64,000 bases of DNA from Streptomyces klenkii (GTDB lineage: Bacteria > Actinomycetota > Actinomycetes > Streptomycetales > Streptomycetaceae). Positions 16,551 to 25,263 of this stretch are shown here, in pieces. The notes beneath the pieces are model-generated. The model saw only the letters and a program-made list of their open reading frames with translations, was not told the DNA's origin and made no database searches. The position numbers and the translations under genes are program-made. The stretch is taken from assembly GCF_003626645.1 (NCBI RefSeq), contig NZ_RBAM01000013.1, forward strand, positions 62,001-126,000, given 5' to 3'. Numbering within the stretch: position 1 is the stretch's first letter; each line of letters begins with the position of its first letter.

Positions 16551-16664
16551 GACTGTTTCTTCGTCTCTTCCGTTCGTGTGCGATGGGTAAGGGAAGCGTC
16601 GTGGCGGGGCGGCCCGCACCGCAAGACCCGTAACTGCACGTACGCACGTTGAGGAGGGAATCAG

Positions 16665-17981
16665 GTGGCCAACCCCGACCCCTGGCTGGCGATGAGCTCC
16701 GCCGACGACCCGGCTGAGCGGAGCCGTGCGGTCCGCGGCGCGCACGAGGAGTTCGTGACCGGGGGCACGGTGGGCGCGGGCGTCCGCACGGTGGTCGCCG
16801 GCTCGTGGCGGCGGTCGGCGGCCGCGCTGCCCGCGGCCGACTTCCTGGCGCCGGTCGAGCTGGACGGCGCGGAGCTGGAGGAGTACCGGCGGGCGCATCC
16901 GCTGGCGTCGGTGATGCCGCTCTTCAGGGAGCTGCTCGGCACGGTCGCCGACGACGGGGCGCACCTGCTCGCGGTCTGCGACGCGTACGGCCGGATGCTG
17001 TGGGTCGAGGGGCACCGGGGAGCCCGGAGCCGGGCCGAGGCCATGAACTTCGTCGCCGGTGCCCGCTGGGACGAGCGGCACGCGGGCACGAACGCGCCCG
17101 GTACGGCGCTCGCCCTCGACCACGCCGTGCAGATCTTCGCCACCGAGCACTACAACCGCGCGGTCCAGCCGTGGACGTGCGCGGCGGCGCCCGTCCACGA
17201 CCCGCGGACCGGGCGGCTGCTGGGCGCGGTCGACCTCACCGGCGGCGACCAGCTGGCCGCCCCGCACAGCCTGGCGCTGGTGCGGGCGACGGCGCTGGCG
17301 GCCGAGGCGAGACTGGCGGCCGGCGCCGGGCCGGGACCGCTGCTGTCGGCCCTCGGCCGCGACGAGGCGGTCCTGGCGACGGCGGACGGCCGCCGGATCC
17401 ACCTGGGCCGGCGGCACAGCGAGATCCTCGTGCTGCTGGCCGCCCACCCCGAAGGGCTGACCGGGGATCAGCTCGCGACGGCGCTGTACGGGGAGCGCCC
17501 GGTGCCGCCGGTGACGCTGCGCGCCGAGCTGTCGCGGCTGCGGCGGCTGGTGGGGCCGCTGCTCGGCTCGCGCCCGTACCGGCTGTGCGCGCCCGTCGCC
17601 ACGGACGTCGCGCGGGTGGAGCGGGAGCTGGCGGCGGGCGACGTGCGCGGGGCGCTCCGCACGTACGACGGGCCGCTGCTGCCCACCTCCGAGGCGCCGG
17701 AGGTGTGCCGGATGCGGCGGGTGCTGGAGGGGCGGCTGCGGCGGGCGGTGCTGAGCTGCGGGGACGCTTGGGCGCTCCAGCTGTGGGCGGACAGTGCGTG
17801 GGGCGAGGAGGACCTGGAGGTGTGGGAGCGGCTCCTGGCGGCGCTGCCGGTGAGTGCGCCGCAGCGGGGAGGGGTGGCGGCGGAGGCGCGGAGGTTACGG
17901 GAGATGTACGAGGCGGGCGTACGGGGTGGAGCGGCGGGCGTACGGGCTGAGGCAACGTTCGCGCAACGTCCCCGGCCCTAG
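16665..17981 (+). CDS. GAF-domain transcriptional regulator of the aldehyde dehydrogenase gene
   Basis: 438 residues. Residues ~85-205 form a GAF-like sensor of the AcoR group (HLLAVCDAYGRMLWVEG, FVAGARWDERHAGTNAPGTAL, WTCAAAPVHDPRTGRLLGAVDLTGG). The C-terminal half has a winged-helix-like segment (ILVLLAAHPEGLTGDQLATALYGERPVPPVTLRAELSRLRRLVG). There is no sigma-54 AAA+ domain. GAGGAGG lies 7 bases before GTG 16665. The gene is 111 bp upstream of an aldehyde dehydrogenase; this pairing is common in actinobacteria and suggests local control by an aldehyde or alcohol signal. Confidence 0.82.
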   Translation: MANPDPWLAMSSADDPAERSRAVRGAHEEFVTGGTVGAGVRTVVAGSWRRSAAALPAADFLAPVELDGAELEEYRRAHPLASVMPLFRELLGTVADDGAHLLAVCDAYGRMLWVEGHRGARSRAEAMNFVAGARWDERHAGTNAPGTALALDHAVQIFATEHYNRAVQPWTCAAAPVHDPRTGRLLGAVDLTGGDQLAAPHSLALVRATALAAEARLAAGAGPGPLLSALGRDEAVLATADGRRIHLGRRHSEILVLLAAHPEGLTGDQLATALYGERPVPPVTLRAELSRLRRLVGPLLGSRPYRLCAPVATDVARVERELAAGDVRGALRTYDGPLLPTSEAPEVCRMRRVLEGRLRRAVLSCGDAWALQLWADSAWGEEDLEVWERLLAALPVSAPQRGGVAAEARRLREMYEAGVRGGAAGVRAEATFAQRPRP

Positions 17982-18092
17982 CGTCCTGCCGGTCGCCGTC
18001 CGCGCCGCAAACGGACGGCAGTGAACCGGATCCCCGAATCCCTGACTCCCGGAACCCCGGAAGCCTGGAAACCCGGAAGGGAAGGCCGTCCC

Positions 18093-19616
18093 ATGCCTCG
18101 CTACGCCAGCCCCGGCTCCCCCGACGCGGTGGTCTCGTACCGCCCGCGCTACGACCACTGGATCGGCGGCGAGTACGTACCGCCCAAGCAGGGCGGCTAC
18201 TTCGAGAACCCGACGCCGGTGAACGGGCAGCCGTTCACCGAGATCGCCCGGGGCACCGCCGAGGACGTCGAGCGCGCCCTGGACGCGGCGCACGCGGCGG
18301 CCCCGGCGTGGGGCCGCACCCCCGTGGCCGAGCGGGCCGCCGTCCTGAACCGCGTCGCCGACCGCATGGAGCAGCACCTGGAGGCGCTCGCGGTCGCCGA
18401 GTCCTGGGAGAACGGCAAGCCGGTCCGCGAGACCCTGGCCGCCGACATCCCGCTCGCGATCGACCACTTCCGCTACTTCGCGGGCGCGATCCGCGCCCAG
18501 GAGGGCGGCCTGTCGGAGATCGACGCGGACACGGTCGCGTACCACTTCCACGAGCCGCTGGGCGTGGTGGCCCAGATCATCCCGTGGAACTTCCCGATCC
18601 TGATGGCGACGTGGAAACTGGCCCCGGCCCTGGCGGCGGGCAACGCGGTCGTGCTCAAGCCCGCGGAACAGACCCCGGCGTCGATCCACGTGTGGATGGA
18701 CCTGGTGGCGGACCTCCTCCCGCCGGGCGTGGTGAACATCGTGAACGGCTTCGGCGCGGAGGCGGGCAAACCGCTGGCGACGAGCCCCCGCGTGGCCAAG
18801 ATCGCGTTCACCGGGGAGACGACGACGGGCCGCCTGATCATGCAGTACGCGTCGGAGAACCTGAAGCCGGTCACGCTCGAACTCGGTGGCAAGAGCCCGA
18901 ACATCTTCTTCGACGACGTCTCCGCGGCGGACGACGACTTCCTGGACAAGGCCCTCGAAGGCTTCACCATGTTCGCCCTCAACCAGGGCGAGGTCTGCAC
19001 GTGCCCGTCGCGTGCCCTGATCCAGCGCGGCCACTACGCGGCCTTCCTGGAAGCGGCGACGGCCCGCACCGAGGCGATCGTCCCGGGCCACCCCCTGGAC
19101 ACCGCAACGATGATCGGCGCCCAGGCCTCCAACGACCAGCTGGAAAAGATCCTCTCCTACCTGGACATAAGCCGCCAGGAAGGCGCCCGCACCCTCACCG
19201 GCGGCCACCGCGCCGACCCGGGCGGCGAACTGGCCGGCGGCTACTACGTCCAGCCCACGATCCTCGAAGGCCGCAACGACATGCGCGTCTTCCAAGAGGA
19301 AATCTTCGGCCCGGTCGTAGCGGTAACCCCCTTCACCGACTTCGACGACGCCATCACCCTCGCCAACGACACCCTCTACGGCCTGGGCGCCGGCGTCTGG
19401 ACCCGCAACGGCACCACGGCCTACCGAGCCGGCCGCGCCATCCAAGCAGGCCGCGTCTGGACCAACTGCTACCACGCCTACCCGGCCCACGCCGCCTTCG
19501 GCGGCTACAAACAATCAGGAATAGGCCGCGAAACCCACAAAATGATGCTGGACCACTACCAGCAGACCAAGAACTTGCTGGTGAGCTACTCCCCGAAGAA
19601 GCTCGGTTTCTTCTAG
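18093..19616 (+). CDS. NAD-dependent aldehyde dehydrogenase (ExaC/AldA type)
   Basis: 507 residues, full length. IIPWNFPILMATWKLAPALAAGN, the general-base region LELGGKSPNIFF and the nucleophile loop NQGEVCTCPSR (first Cys catalytic) are intact, as are EEIFGPV and FGGYKQSGIGRE. It oxidises acetaldehyde or similar short aldehydes to acids. ATG 18093 follows GGAAGGGAAGG. It lies behind its probable GAF regulator. The DUF779 protein often encoded right after this enzyme is instead 30 kb away at 49321. Confidence 0.95.
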   Translation: MPRYASPGSPDAVVSYRPRYDHWIGGEYVPPKQGGYFENPTPVNGQPFTEIARGTAEDVERALDAAHAAAPAWGRTPVAERAAVLNRVADRMEQHLEALAVAESWENGKPVRETLAADIPLAIDHFRYFAGAIRAQEGGLSEIDADTVAYHFHEPLGVVAQIIPWNFPILMATWKLAPALAAGNAVVLKPAEQTPASIHVWMDLVADLLPPGVVNIVNGFGAEAGKPLATSPRVAKIAFTGETTTGRLIMQYASENLKPVTLELGGKSPNIFFDDVSAADDDFLDKALEGFTMFALNQGEVCTCPSRALIQRGHYAAFLEAATARTEAIVPGHPLDTATMIGAQASNDQLEKILSYLDISRQEGARTLTGGHRADPGGELAGGYYVQPTILEGRNDMRVFQEEIFGPVVAVTPFTDFDDAITLANDTLYGLGAGVWTRNGTTAYRAGRAIQAGRVWTNCYHAYPAHAAFGGYKQSGIGRETHKMMLDHYQQTKNLLVSYSPKKLGFF

Positions 19617-19645
19617 AGAAGCGGAGTCCGCCATCCTGCGCGGGG

Positions 19646-20743
19646 CTATCGCGAGTGGGAAGACCCGTTTCGCGGTGCCCCGCCGCACACCTTCCGTACC
19701 CGGTGGTTGCCGAAGTCGCCGATGTACAGCTCGCCGGCGTCGCCCAGCGCGATTCCAAGGGGTTGATCCAGCGCGGCCAGAGGAGCGGGCCCGCCGTCAC
19801 CGCCGTAGCCCTTGGACCCGTCACCGGCCACCGTGGTGATGATGCCGTCCGGGCCCACCCTCCGCACCCGCTCATTGCCGTAATCGGTGATGTAGAGATT
19901 GCCGGCGCCGTCGACCACCACGCATTGGGGCAGGTTGAGGGCGGCTGCGGTGGCAGGGCCCCCGTCGCCGCCGAAGCCGATGGTGCCGTTACCGGCGACC
20001 GTGGTGATGATGCCGTCCGGACCCACCCTCCGCACCCGGTAGTTGTACCGGTCCGCGATGTAGAGGTTGCCGGCGCCGTCGACCGCCACGGCGTGGGGGA
20101 AGTGCAGCGAGGCAGCAGTAGCGGGGCCTCCGTCACCGCTGAAGCCGTCGGAACCGTCGCCGGCGACCGTGGTGATGGTGCCGTCCGGGCCCACCTTCCG
20201 CACCCGGTGGTTGTAGTCGTCGGCGATGTAGAGGGTGCCGGCGCCGTCGGCCACCATGGCGTGCGGGAAGTTCAGCGAGGCGGCGGTCGCGGGCCCTCCG
20301 TCGCCACCGAACGCGGCGGTGCCGTCGCCGGCGACCGTGACGATGACGCCGTCCGGGCCCACCTTCCGTACCCGCTGATTGGAGCGGTCCGCGATGTAGA
20401 GGTTGCCCTGACCGTCCAGTGCCACACCGGCCGGATCTTTGAGGCTCGCCTCGGTCGCGGGCCCGCCGTCACCGCCGTAGCCCTTGGACCCGTCACCGGC
20501 CACCGTGGTGATGATGCCGTCCGGGCCCACCTTCCGCACCCGGTGGTTCTGATAGTCGGCGATGTAGAGGTTGCCGGCAGCATCGAGCGCCACGCCATAG
20601 GGACACCGAAGACCGGCCGCGGTGGCGGGCCCGCCGTCGCCGCCGAACCCGGGGGTGCCGTTTCCCGCCACCGTGGTGATGACGCTCCCGGACAGCGGCG
20701 TTGTCGGTTCCGCGATTGCGTCCTTCGTCGTTGTCACGTCCAT
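19646..20743 (-). CDS. NHL-repeat beta-propeller protein (six repeats, cytoplasmic)
   Basis: 365 residues with no signal peptide. After ~20 residues come six ~56-residue repeats of the form ITTVAGDG-GGDGGPAT-A-L--P-GVA-D-AGNLYIADY-NHRVRKVGPDG, each one blade of an NHL propeller. Six closing blades predict a complete propeller, probably a binding scaffold. The repeats are also visible in the DNA as ~168-bp units. ATG 20743 has AAAAGGGG upstream. It sits 119 bp downstream of a larger relative with the same blade type. The ligand and function are unknown. Confidence 0.85.
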   Translation of the reverse strand: MDVTTTKDAIAEPTTPLSGSVITTVAGNGTPGFGGDGGPATAAGLRCPYGVALDAAGNLYIADYQNHRVRKVGPDGIITTVAGDGSKGYGGDGGPATEASLKDPAGVALDGQGNLYIADRSNQRVRKVGPDGVIVTVAGDGTAAFGGDGGPATAASLNFPHAMVADGAGTLYIADDYNHRVRKVGPDGTITTVAGDGSDGFSGDGGPATAASLHFPHAVAVDGAGNLYIADRYNYRVRRVGPDGIITTVAGNGTIGFGGDGGPATAAALNLPQCVVVDGAGNLYITDYGNERVRRVGPDGIITTVAGDGSKGYGGDGGPAPLAALDQPLGIALGDAGELYIGDFGNHRVRKVCGGAPRNGSSHSR

Positions 20744-20862
20744 GGAGCCCCTTTTCGCCGGATGATGGATGCGCCGCAGCACACGGGTCCCGTCCGGCCG
20801 GGCGGGCCGGACGGGACCCTGTGCGCTGTCTTACGAACCTTCGTGCCCGCTGTTCACACCGG

Positions 20863-23169
20863 TCACAGGATGCGACCGGTCAGCGGCACGGGTGCGAGGC
20901 GGCCGATGACGGCCCGGCCGTCGGTGGACTGGGTGCCCGATGTCGCGCCCGGCAGTGCCCTGACCACGATCGTGTGGATCAGAGAGGTCTTGTCCGTGGT
21001 GCCGGTGTTCAGGTGCGGGTTGGAGTGGATGACGAGCGTCTTGCCGTTGTCCTCGAGGCGGGTGTCGAGGTTCCCCGTGACGTACGGCTTGGTGTTGTAG
21101 TAGCCGTAGGAGGCGGCGCCGGTGAACTCGAAACCGGTGGGTGCGGTGATGCGCTGTTCGATGGTGCCGGGGTTGACCGGCTGGTTGTCGAACGAGCGCA
21201 ACTCCAAGTTGAACTTGGAGATCTGGCCCGGTGCCGCCGCGGGTACCGACGCCTGCACCACGCGCAGCGCGGTTTCGTCCTGGGCCTTGCTGGTGATCTT
21301 GCCGGAGATCTGGACCGGGGTGTGCCGGCCGATGCTGGCCGAGCCGTTGTCGTACTGCCCGGGCAGCGCGTTGATGCGGGCCTGGACGGGAATCGTGTAG
21401 ATCACCGAGCCGCTGTCGCTGGGGGTGGTGTTGACGTGCGGGTTGGCGGTGATGATCAGGGTCCGGCCGTCGTCCTCGATCCGGTAGTCGAGGTTTCCGG
21501 TGACGATGCCGTCGAGGGCCTCGTAGTACGCGTACGTGGGCTGTCCGGCGAAGGTGAAGGCCGTCGGGGCGGTGAAGCGCTGGACGATGGTGCCGGGGTT
21601 GACCGGCTGCCCGGCCGGTGAGGTGTAGCGCATGATGAAGGTGGACCGCTGGCCCGGGGCGACGTCGGGAATCGTGTCCTGATAGATCGTCAGTGCCGTC
21701 TCGTCCGCGACGGGGGAGGGCACGACGACCGTGACGGGCAGGGCGTACGTGTTGTCCTTGAGGTTCAGGTCCCCGCCGTACTGGATCTCCAGCGTGGACT
21801 CGTACGTGCCCGCGGGCGTGGTGTCCGGGGCGATCACCCGGAAGACGCCGTCCAGGCTCCCCTGGTACGGAATGAGTTGCTGTCCGGTGAAGGTGCGGGT
21901 GAGCCGTCGTCCCGTGGTGCCGGGGCCGCCGACGAGGCCGTCGGCCAGGGTGAGCACCACGGTCACGTGCTGGCCGTCGGCCGTGTTCGGACCGCGGCTC
22001 CTGATCCGCGCACCGAGGTCGAACTCCTGGCCGCGCTGCACCCGGTACGGGCTGACGACCTCTCCGTACAGGTCGGCGGCCGGCGGGAGCGGCGGGGTCA
22101 TCTGGGCCACGCCCGTGACGCCGCGGACCCGCTGGTTGCTCTGGTCGGCGATGTACAGGTTGCCGGCCCGGTCCAGTGCGATTCCGTAGGGGTAGTAGAG
22201 GCGCGTGCCCGCGGCGGGACCGCCGTCGTCCACGTATCCGGCGGTGCCGTTGCCCGCGATGGTGGTGATGATGCCGTCCGAAGTGACCTTACGGATCCGG
22301 TGGTTGTGGCCGTCCCCGATGTACAGGTTGCCGGCCTCGTCCAGCGCCACCCCCCAGGGGTAGTGGAGCCGGGTGCCGAGGGCCGGTCCGCCGTCGGAGA
22401 CGTAGCCGGCGGTGCCGTTGCCCGCGACGGTGGTGATGATGCCGTTGGGCGTGACCTTGCGGATGCGGTGGTTGTGCCGGTCGGCGATGTAGAGGTTGTC
22501 GGCGGCATCCACGGCCACACCGATCGGGTATTGGAGCCGGGTCGCGATGGCCGGTCCGCCGTCGGAGACGTAGCCGGCGGTGCCGTTGCCCGCGATGGTG
22601 GTGATGTTGCCGTTGGGGGTGACCTTGCGGATGCGGTGGTTGCCGTAGTCGGCGATGTACAGATTTCCGCTGCGGTCCACAGCCACCCCGTACGGGGAGT
22701 TGAGCGGCGTGGCGATGGCGGGTCCGCCGTCGGAGATGTATCCGGCGGTGCCGTTGCCCGCGACGGTGGTGATGATGCCGTTGGGCGTGACCTTGCGGAT
22801 GCGGTGGTTGCTGGTGTCAGCGATGTAGAGATTGCCCGCGTCGTCGACCGCCACGCTGCTGGGGTTGTAGAGGCGGGTGGCGACAGCGGGTCCGCCGTCG
22901 GAGATGTATCCGGCGGTGCCGTCGCCGGCGATGGTGGTGATGATGCCGTTGGGCGTGACCTTGCGGATGCGGTGGTTGGCCTGGTCGGCGATGTAGAGGT
23001 TGCCGTTCTTGTCCACGGTCACGTCGGTGGGGTTGTAGACCCTGGTCAGCGCGCCCGGTCCGCCGTCGGAGATGAACCCGGCCACGCCGTTGCCCGCCAC
23101 CGTGGCGATGGCGCCTTCGGCCAGGCCCGCGGGTTGCGGGCCGGTTCCGGTGCTGGTTGTGGTTGCCAT
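20863..23169 (-). CDS. NHL propeller protein with C-terminal beta-sandwich domains
   Basis: 768 residues with no signal peptide. Residues ~15-350 hold six NHL blades (ITTIAGNGTAGYISDGGPA-ATRLYNP-GVAVD-AGNLYIAD--NHRIRKVTPNG). The rest is beta-rich: a domain starting GEVVSPYRVQRGQEFDLGARI, then two homologous ~120-residue modules (DETALTIYQDTIPDVAPGQRSTF... and DETALRVVQASVPAAAPGQISKF..., each with PVNPGTI-QR-TAPT-F-F). The layout looks like a surface or adhesive protein, but the start MATTTSTGTGPQPAGLAEG carries no export signal. GGAG is 9 bases before ATG 23169. Confidence 0.82.
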   Translation of the reverse strand: MATTTSTGTGPQPAGLAEGAIATVAGNGVAGFISDGGPGALTRVYNPTDVTVDKNGNLYIADQANHRIRKVTPNGIITTIAGDGTAGYISDGGPAVATRLYNPSSVAVDDAGNLYIADTSNHRIRKVTPNGIITTVAGNGTAGYISDGGPAIATPLNSPYGVAVDRSGNLYIADYGNHRIRKVTPNGNITTIAGNGTAGYVSDGGPAIATRLQYPIGVAVDAADNLYIADRHNHRIRKVTPNGIITTVAGNGTAGYVSDGGPALGTRLHYPWGVALDEAGNLYIGDGHNHRIRKVTSDGIITTIAGNGTAGYVDDGGPAAGTRLYYPYGIALDRAGNLYIADQSNQRVRGVTGVAQMTPPLPPAADLYGEVVSPYRVQRGQEFDLGARIRSRGPNTADGQHVTVVLTLADGLVGGPGTTGRRLTRTFTGQQLIPYQGSLDGVFRVIAPDTTPAGTYESTLEIQYGGDLNLKDNTYALPVTVVVPSPVADETALTIYQDTIPDVAPGQRSTFIMRYTSPAGQPVNPGTIVQRFTAPTAFTFAGQPTYAYYEALDGIVTGNLDYRIEDDGRTLIITANPHVNTTPSDSGSVIYTIPVQARINALPGQYDNGSASIGRHTPVQISGKITSKAQDETALRVVQASVPAAAPGQISKFNLELRSFDNQPVNPGTIEQRITAPTGFEFTGAASYGYYNTKPYVTGNLDTRLEDNGKTLVIHSNPHLNTGTTDKTSLIHTIVVRALPGATSGTQSTDGRAVIGRLAPVPLTGRIL

Positions 23170-23347
23170 GAGTTGGTGCTCCTGTCTCTGGTGTGAGGAC
23201 TGGGGCGCTCAGTGGTGGTGGAACCTGGCCGCCGAAGGCGATCCGCGGGTCGTGCCCTTGCCGGCCGCCGCCGGAGCATTGCCTTCCGCGCTCCCCGCCG
23301 CGCCTTGCCCGCGAGCGCCACCGCGGGCCGCGCTGCCGGGGTCGTCA

Positions 23348-24514
23348 TCACCGCTCCCCCGGGATGTCGGACGGCCTGGGAGAGCGGCCGAGAAGCCAGC
23401 CGCAGGCTGCCGCGCAGCGCCGGGCCGCCTCTCCGTCGCCGTAGGGATTGCGCCGCGGGTACGGACCCTTCACCGTCCCCGACAGCGCGCCCTCGCGCAC
23501 GAATTCCTTTTCCGCCGCCGCCACGATCTCCGGTTCCTGGGTACCGACGAGCCGGGCGAGACCGGAATCGATTCCTTCGGTTCGCTCGGTGTTGTCACGG
23601 GTCACCAGAACCGGAATGCCGAACGCCGCGGCCTCCTCCTGGATTCCGCCCGAGTCCGTGATGACCAGAACGGAGCGGGCGAGCAGCCGCGCGAAGGCGT
23701 CGTACGGAATGGGGCCCGGCAGCTGCACATTGGGGCGGCCGTGCAAGGATTCCTCGATCGCGGTACGGACCGAAGGGTTCATGTGCGCCGCCACCACGAA
23801 GGTGATTTCCGGGTATTGGTGGCTGAGACTCGCCACTGCCCGGCCGACGCGCCGGATGGGGGCTCCCCAGTTCTCCCGGCGGTGCGCGGTCACCAGGACC
23901 AGCGGAGCGGAATTCGCGATTCGATGCGGAAGCGGATCGCCGGCGGCGGGCGGGCGGCGGCTCGCGGCGACTACCGCGTCGATCACGGTGTTGCCGGTCA
24001 CCAGGATCCGCTCGGCCGCCACCCCTTCGGCGACCAGATTCCGGTGGGCGGCACGGGTGGGCGCCAGGTGCAGATCGCTCACCTCGGCGATCATGCGGCG
24101 GTTCGCCTCCTCGGGGAACGGGTTGCGCAGGTCCCCGGAGCGCAGCCCCGCCTCCACATGCACCACGGGGACCGAGGAGTAGAACCCGGCCATGGCCCCG
24201 GCCAGGGCGGAGGCGGTGTCGCCCTGGACGACGACCGCGTCGGCCGCGGGCGCGCGCAGCCTCTCCCCCAGCCTGCTCAGCAGCCCGGCCGTCAGCTCGG
24301 AGACCGAAACCGCGCCGGGTGGTGCCGTCAGCTCCACCTGCGCGCGCAGCCCGAAGCAGGAGAGGGTCTCCCGGACCACCTCGCCGTGCTGGCCGGTGGC
24401 GACGAGGACCGGCTCCGCCCAGCTCTGCCGATTCAGCTCCTGCACGACCGGAGCAAGTTTGACGGCCTCGGGACGGGTGCCCACGACAATGGCAATGCGT
24501 TTACTGTCGTTCAA
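23348..24514 (-). CDS. wecB: UDP-N-acetylglucosamine 2-epimerase (non-hydrolysing)
   Basis: 388 residues, typical family length. GTRPEAVKLAPVV, VQGDTASALAGAMAGFY, VHVEAGLRSGD, PEEANRRMIAEVSDLHLAPT, VTAHRRENWG and ITDSGGIQEEAAAFGIPVLVTR cover substrate, UDP and catalytic residues. It interconverts UDP-GlcNAc and UDP-ManNAc for teichoic acid or capsule synthesis. The start is an inferred TTG at 24514: the protein there begins LNDSKRIAIVVGTRPE and GGAGAGCAAGGA lies just upstream; no ATG or GTG fits. It is divergent from a membrane glycosyltransferase operon, so the two may serve one cell-surface glycan. Confidence 0.93.
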   Translation of the reverse strand: MNDSKRIAIVVGTRPEAVKLAPVVQELNRQSWAEPVLVATGQHGEVVRETLSCFGLRAQVELTAPPGAVSVSELTAGLLSRLGERLRAPAADAVVVQGDTASALAGAMAGFYSSVPVVHVEAGLRSGDLRNPFPEEANRRMIAEVSDLHLAPTRAAHRNLVAEGVAAERILVTGNTVIDAVVAASRRPPAAGDPLPHRIANSAPLVLVTAHRRENWGAPIRRVGRAVASLSHQYPEITFVVAAHMNPSVRTAIEESLHGRPNVQLPGPIPYDAFARLLARSVLVITDSGGIQEEAAAFGIPVLVTRDNTERTEGIDSGLARLVGTQEPEIVAAAEKEFVREGALSGTVKGPYPRRNPYGDGEAARRCAAACGWLLGRSPRPSDIPGER

Positions 24515-24969
24515 CGTTCCTTGCTCTCCGTCCGTGGCGCAGGGAATGGGGCTGCCGTCAAGATGGCGCAAGAAAAAAGAATGGCGGCGCACGGGATTAC
24601 CATCGCTGAACAGTGCGGAAGATCGCGTGAAGGCGCGGGGAAGTTGAAAGAGATACCTACTGCTCCAGGTATTGGAGCGCGGTCCGCCGATGAAACTAAC
24701 TCCCGGTGCGCGCTCCGTGCAACGGGCCCGATTCGGCATGGTTGGCCGGATCCGGGCAGTGTCCATAATCACTGGACGGGAAATCCTTGATATCTCTGAA
24801 GGGATGGGTAGCCGGATGTATCCGGGTTGGCGCGAAACCACCTCCCGCCGCACCGTTCAAGCCGCGGTGGGGTCTGGTCACCGGCCATTTCCTGAGCAAG
24901 AGTGGTCGGGCTCTCCTCCCCCCTTGCACACAAGATGCGCTCATTGCTGCCCGGAGGTGCCTCCGCACT
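24515..24969. promoter_or_regulatory. Divergent regulatory region between wecB and the glycosyltransferase operon
   Basis: 455 bp, clearly more AT-rich than the flanking genes, with no convincing gene. It holds short inverted repeats: ATACCT/AGGTAT (24653-24658 and 24667-24672) overlapping GCTCCA/TGGAGC (24662-24678), and GTCCA/TGGAC near 24760-24776. The promoters of both transcription directions must lie here, but no consensus -35/-10 pair stands out by eye. Confidence 0.5.
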
Positions 24970-25263
24970 ATGTACACGGGATTCACCTGGCCGCTGGTCG
25001 GCGGCATGGCGGCGGCCCGTGTCGGGGGAGGTGCGGCGCCCGGTCGCGGAGCTTTGCTGGCGACCATCGGTGCGGCGGTGCTGCCCGTGGGTTTCGTCCT
25101 GGGACGGGAGATACAGCGTCGCCTGACCGGACGGGAAGGGGCGGAACCGGCCCCGGAACGAGGAACCGACCATCCAGTGGTGCCCGCCCGCCCGTATCCG
25201 GCCCCCGTCATTCCGGTGGGGCCGCCCTCATGGAGACGCCGGAAGCGGGAGGTCCGTCAGTGA
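24970..25263 (+). CDS. Small membrane protein upstream of the glycosyltransferase
   Basis: 97 residues. A hydrophobic stretch (GALLATIGAAVLPVGFVLG) is followed by a charged, Pro-rich tail ending RRRKREVRQ; the first 25 residues are moderately hydrophobic. Its stop overlaps the glycosyltransferase GTG start, indicating coupled translation. GGAGG is 12 bases before ATG 24970, slightly long; the frame also stays open upstream to an ATG at 24787. Possibly a partner of the glycosyltransferase; no family recognised. Confidence 0.55.
   Translation: MYTGFTWPLVGGMAAARVGGGAAPGRGALLATIGAAVLPVGFVLGREIQRRLTGREGAEPAPERGTDHPVVPARPYPAPVIPVGPPSWRRRKREVRQ

Noticed and set aside
19180..19616. Shift to less GC-rich codons in the last third of the aldehyde dehydrogenase gene, considered as a recombination patch
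   Set aside because: The change is mild and the protein sequence is fully canonical; it cannot be judged by eye.
19646..23169. Regular ~168-bp DNA repeats considered as a CRISPR or satellite array
   Set aside because: They are in frame and encode NHL propeller blades; there are no short palindromic repeats with unique spacers.
23046..23351. Small minus-strand frame overlapping the wecB stop and the NHL gene start
   Set aside because: It is Arg/Pro-rich and lies mostly inside the NHL coding region in another frame. The overlap with the wecB stop is probably chance.
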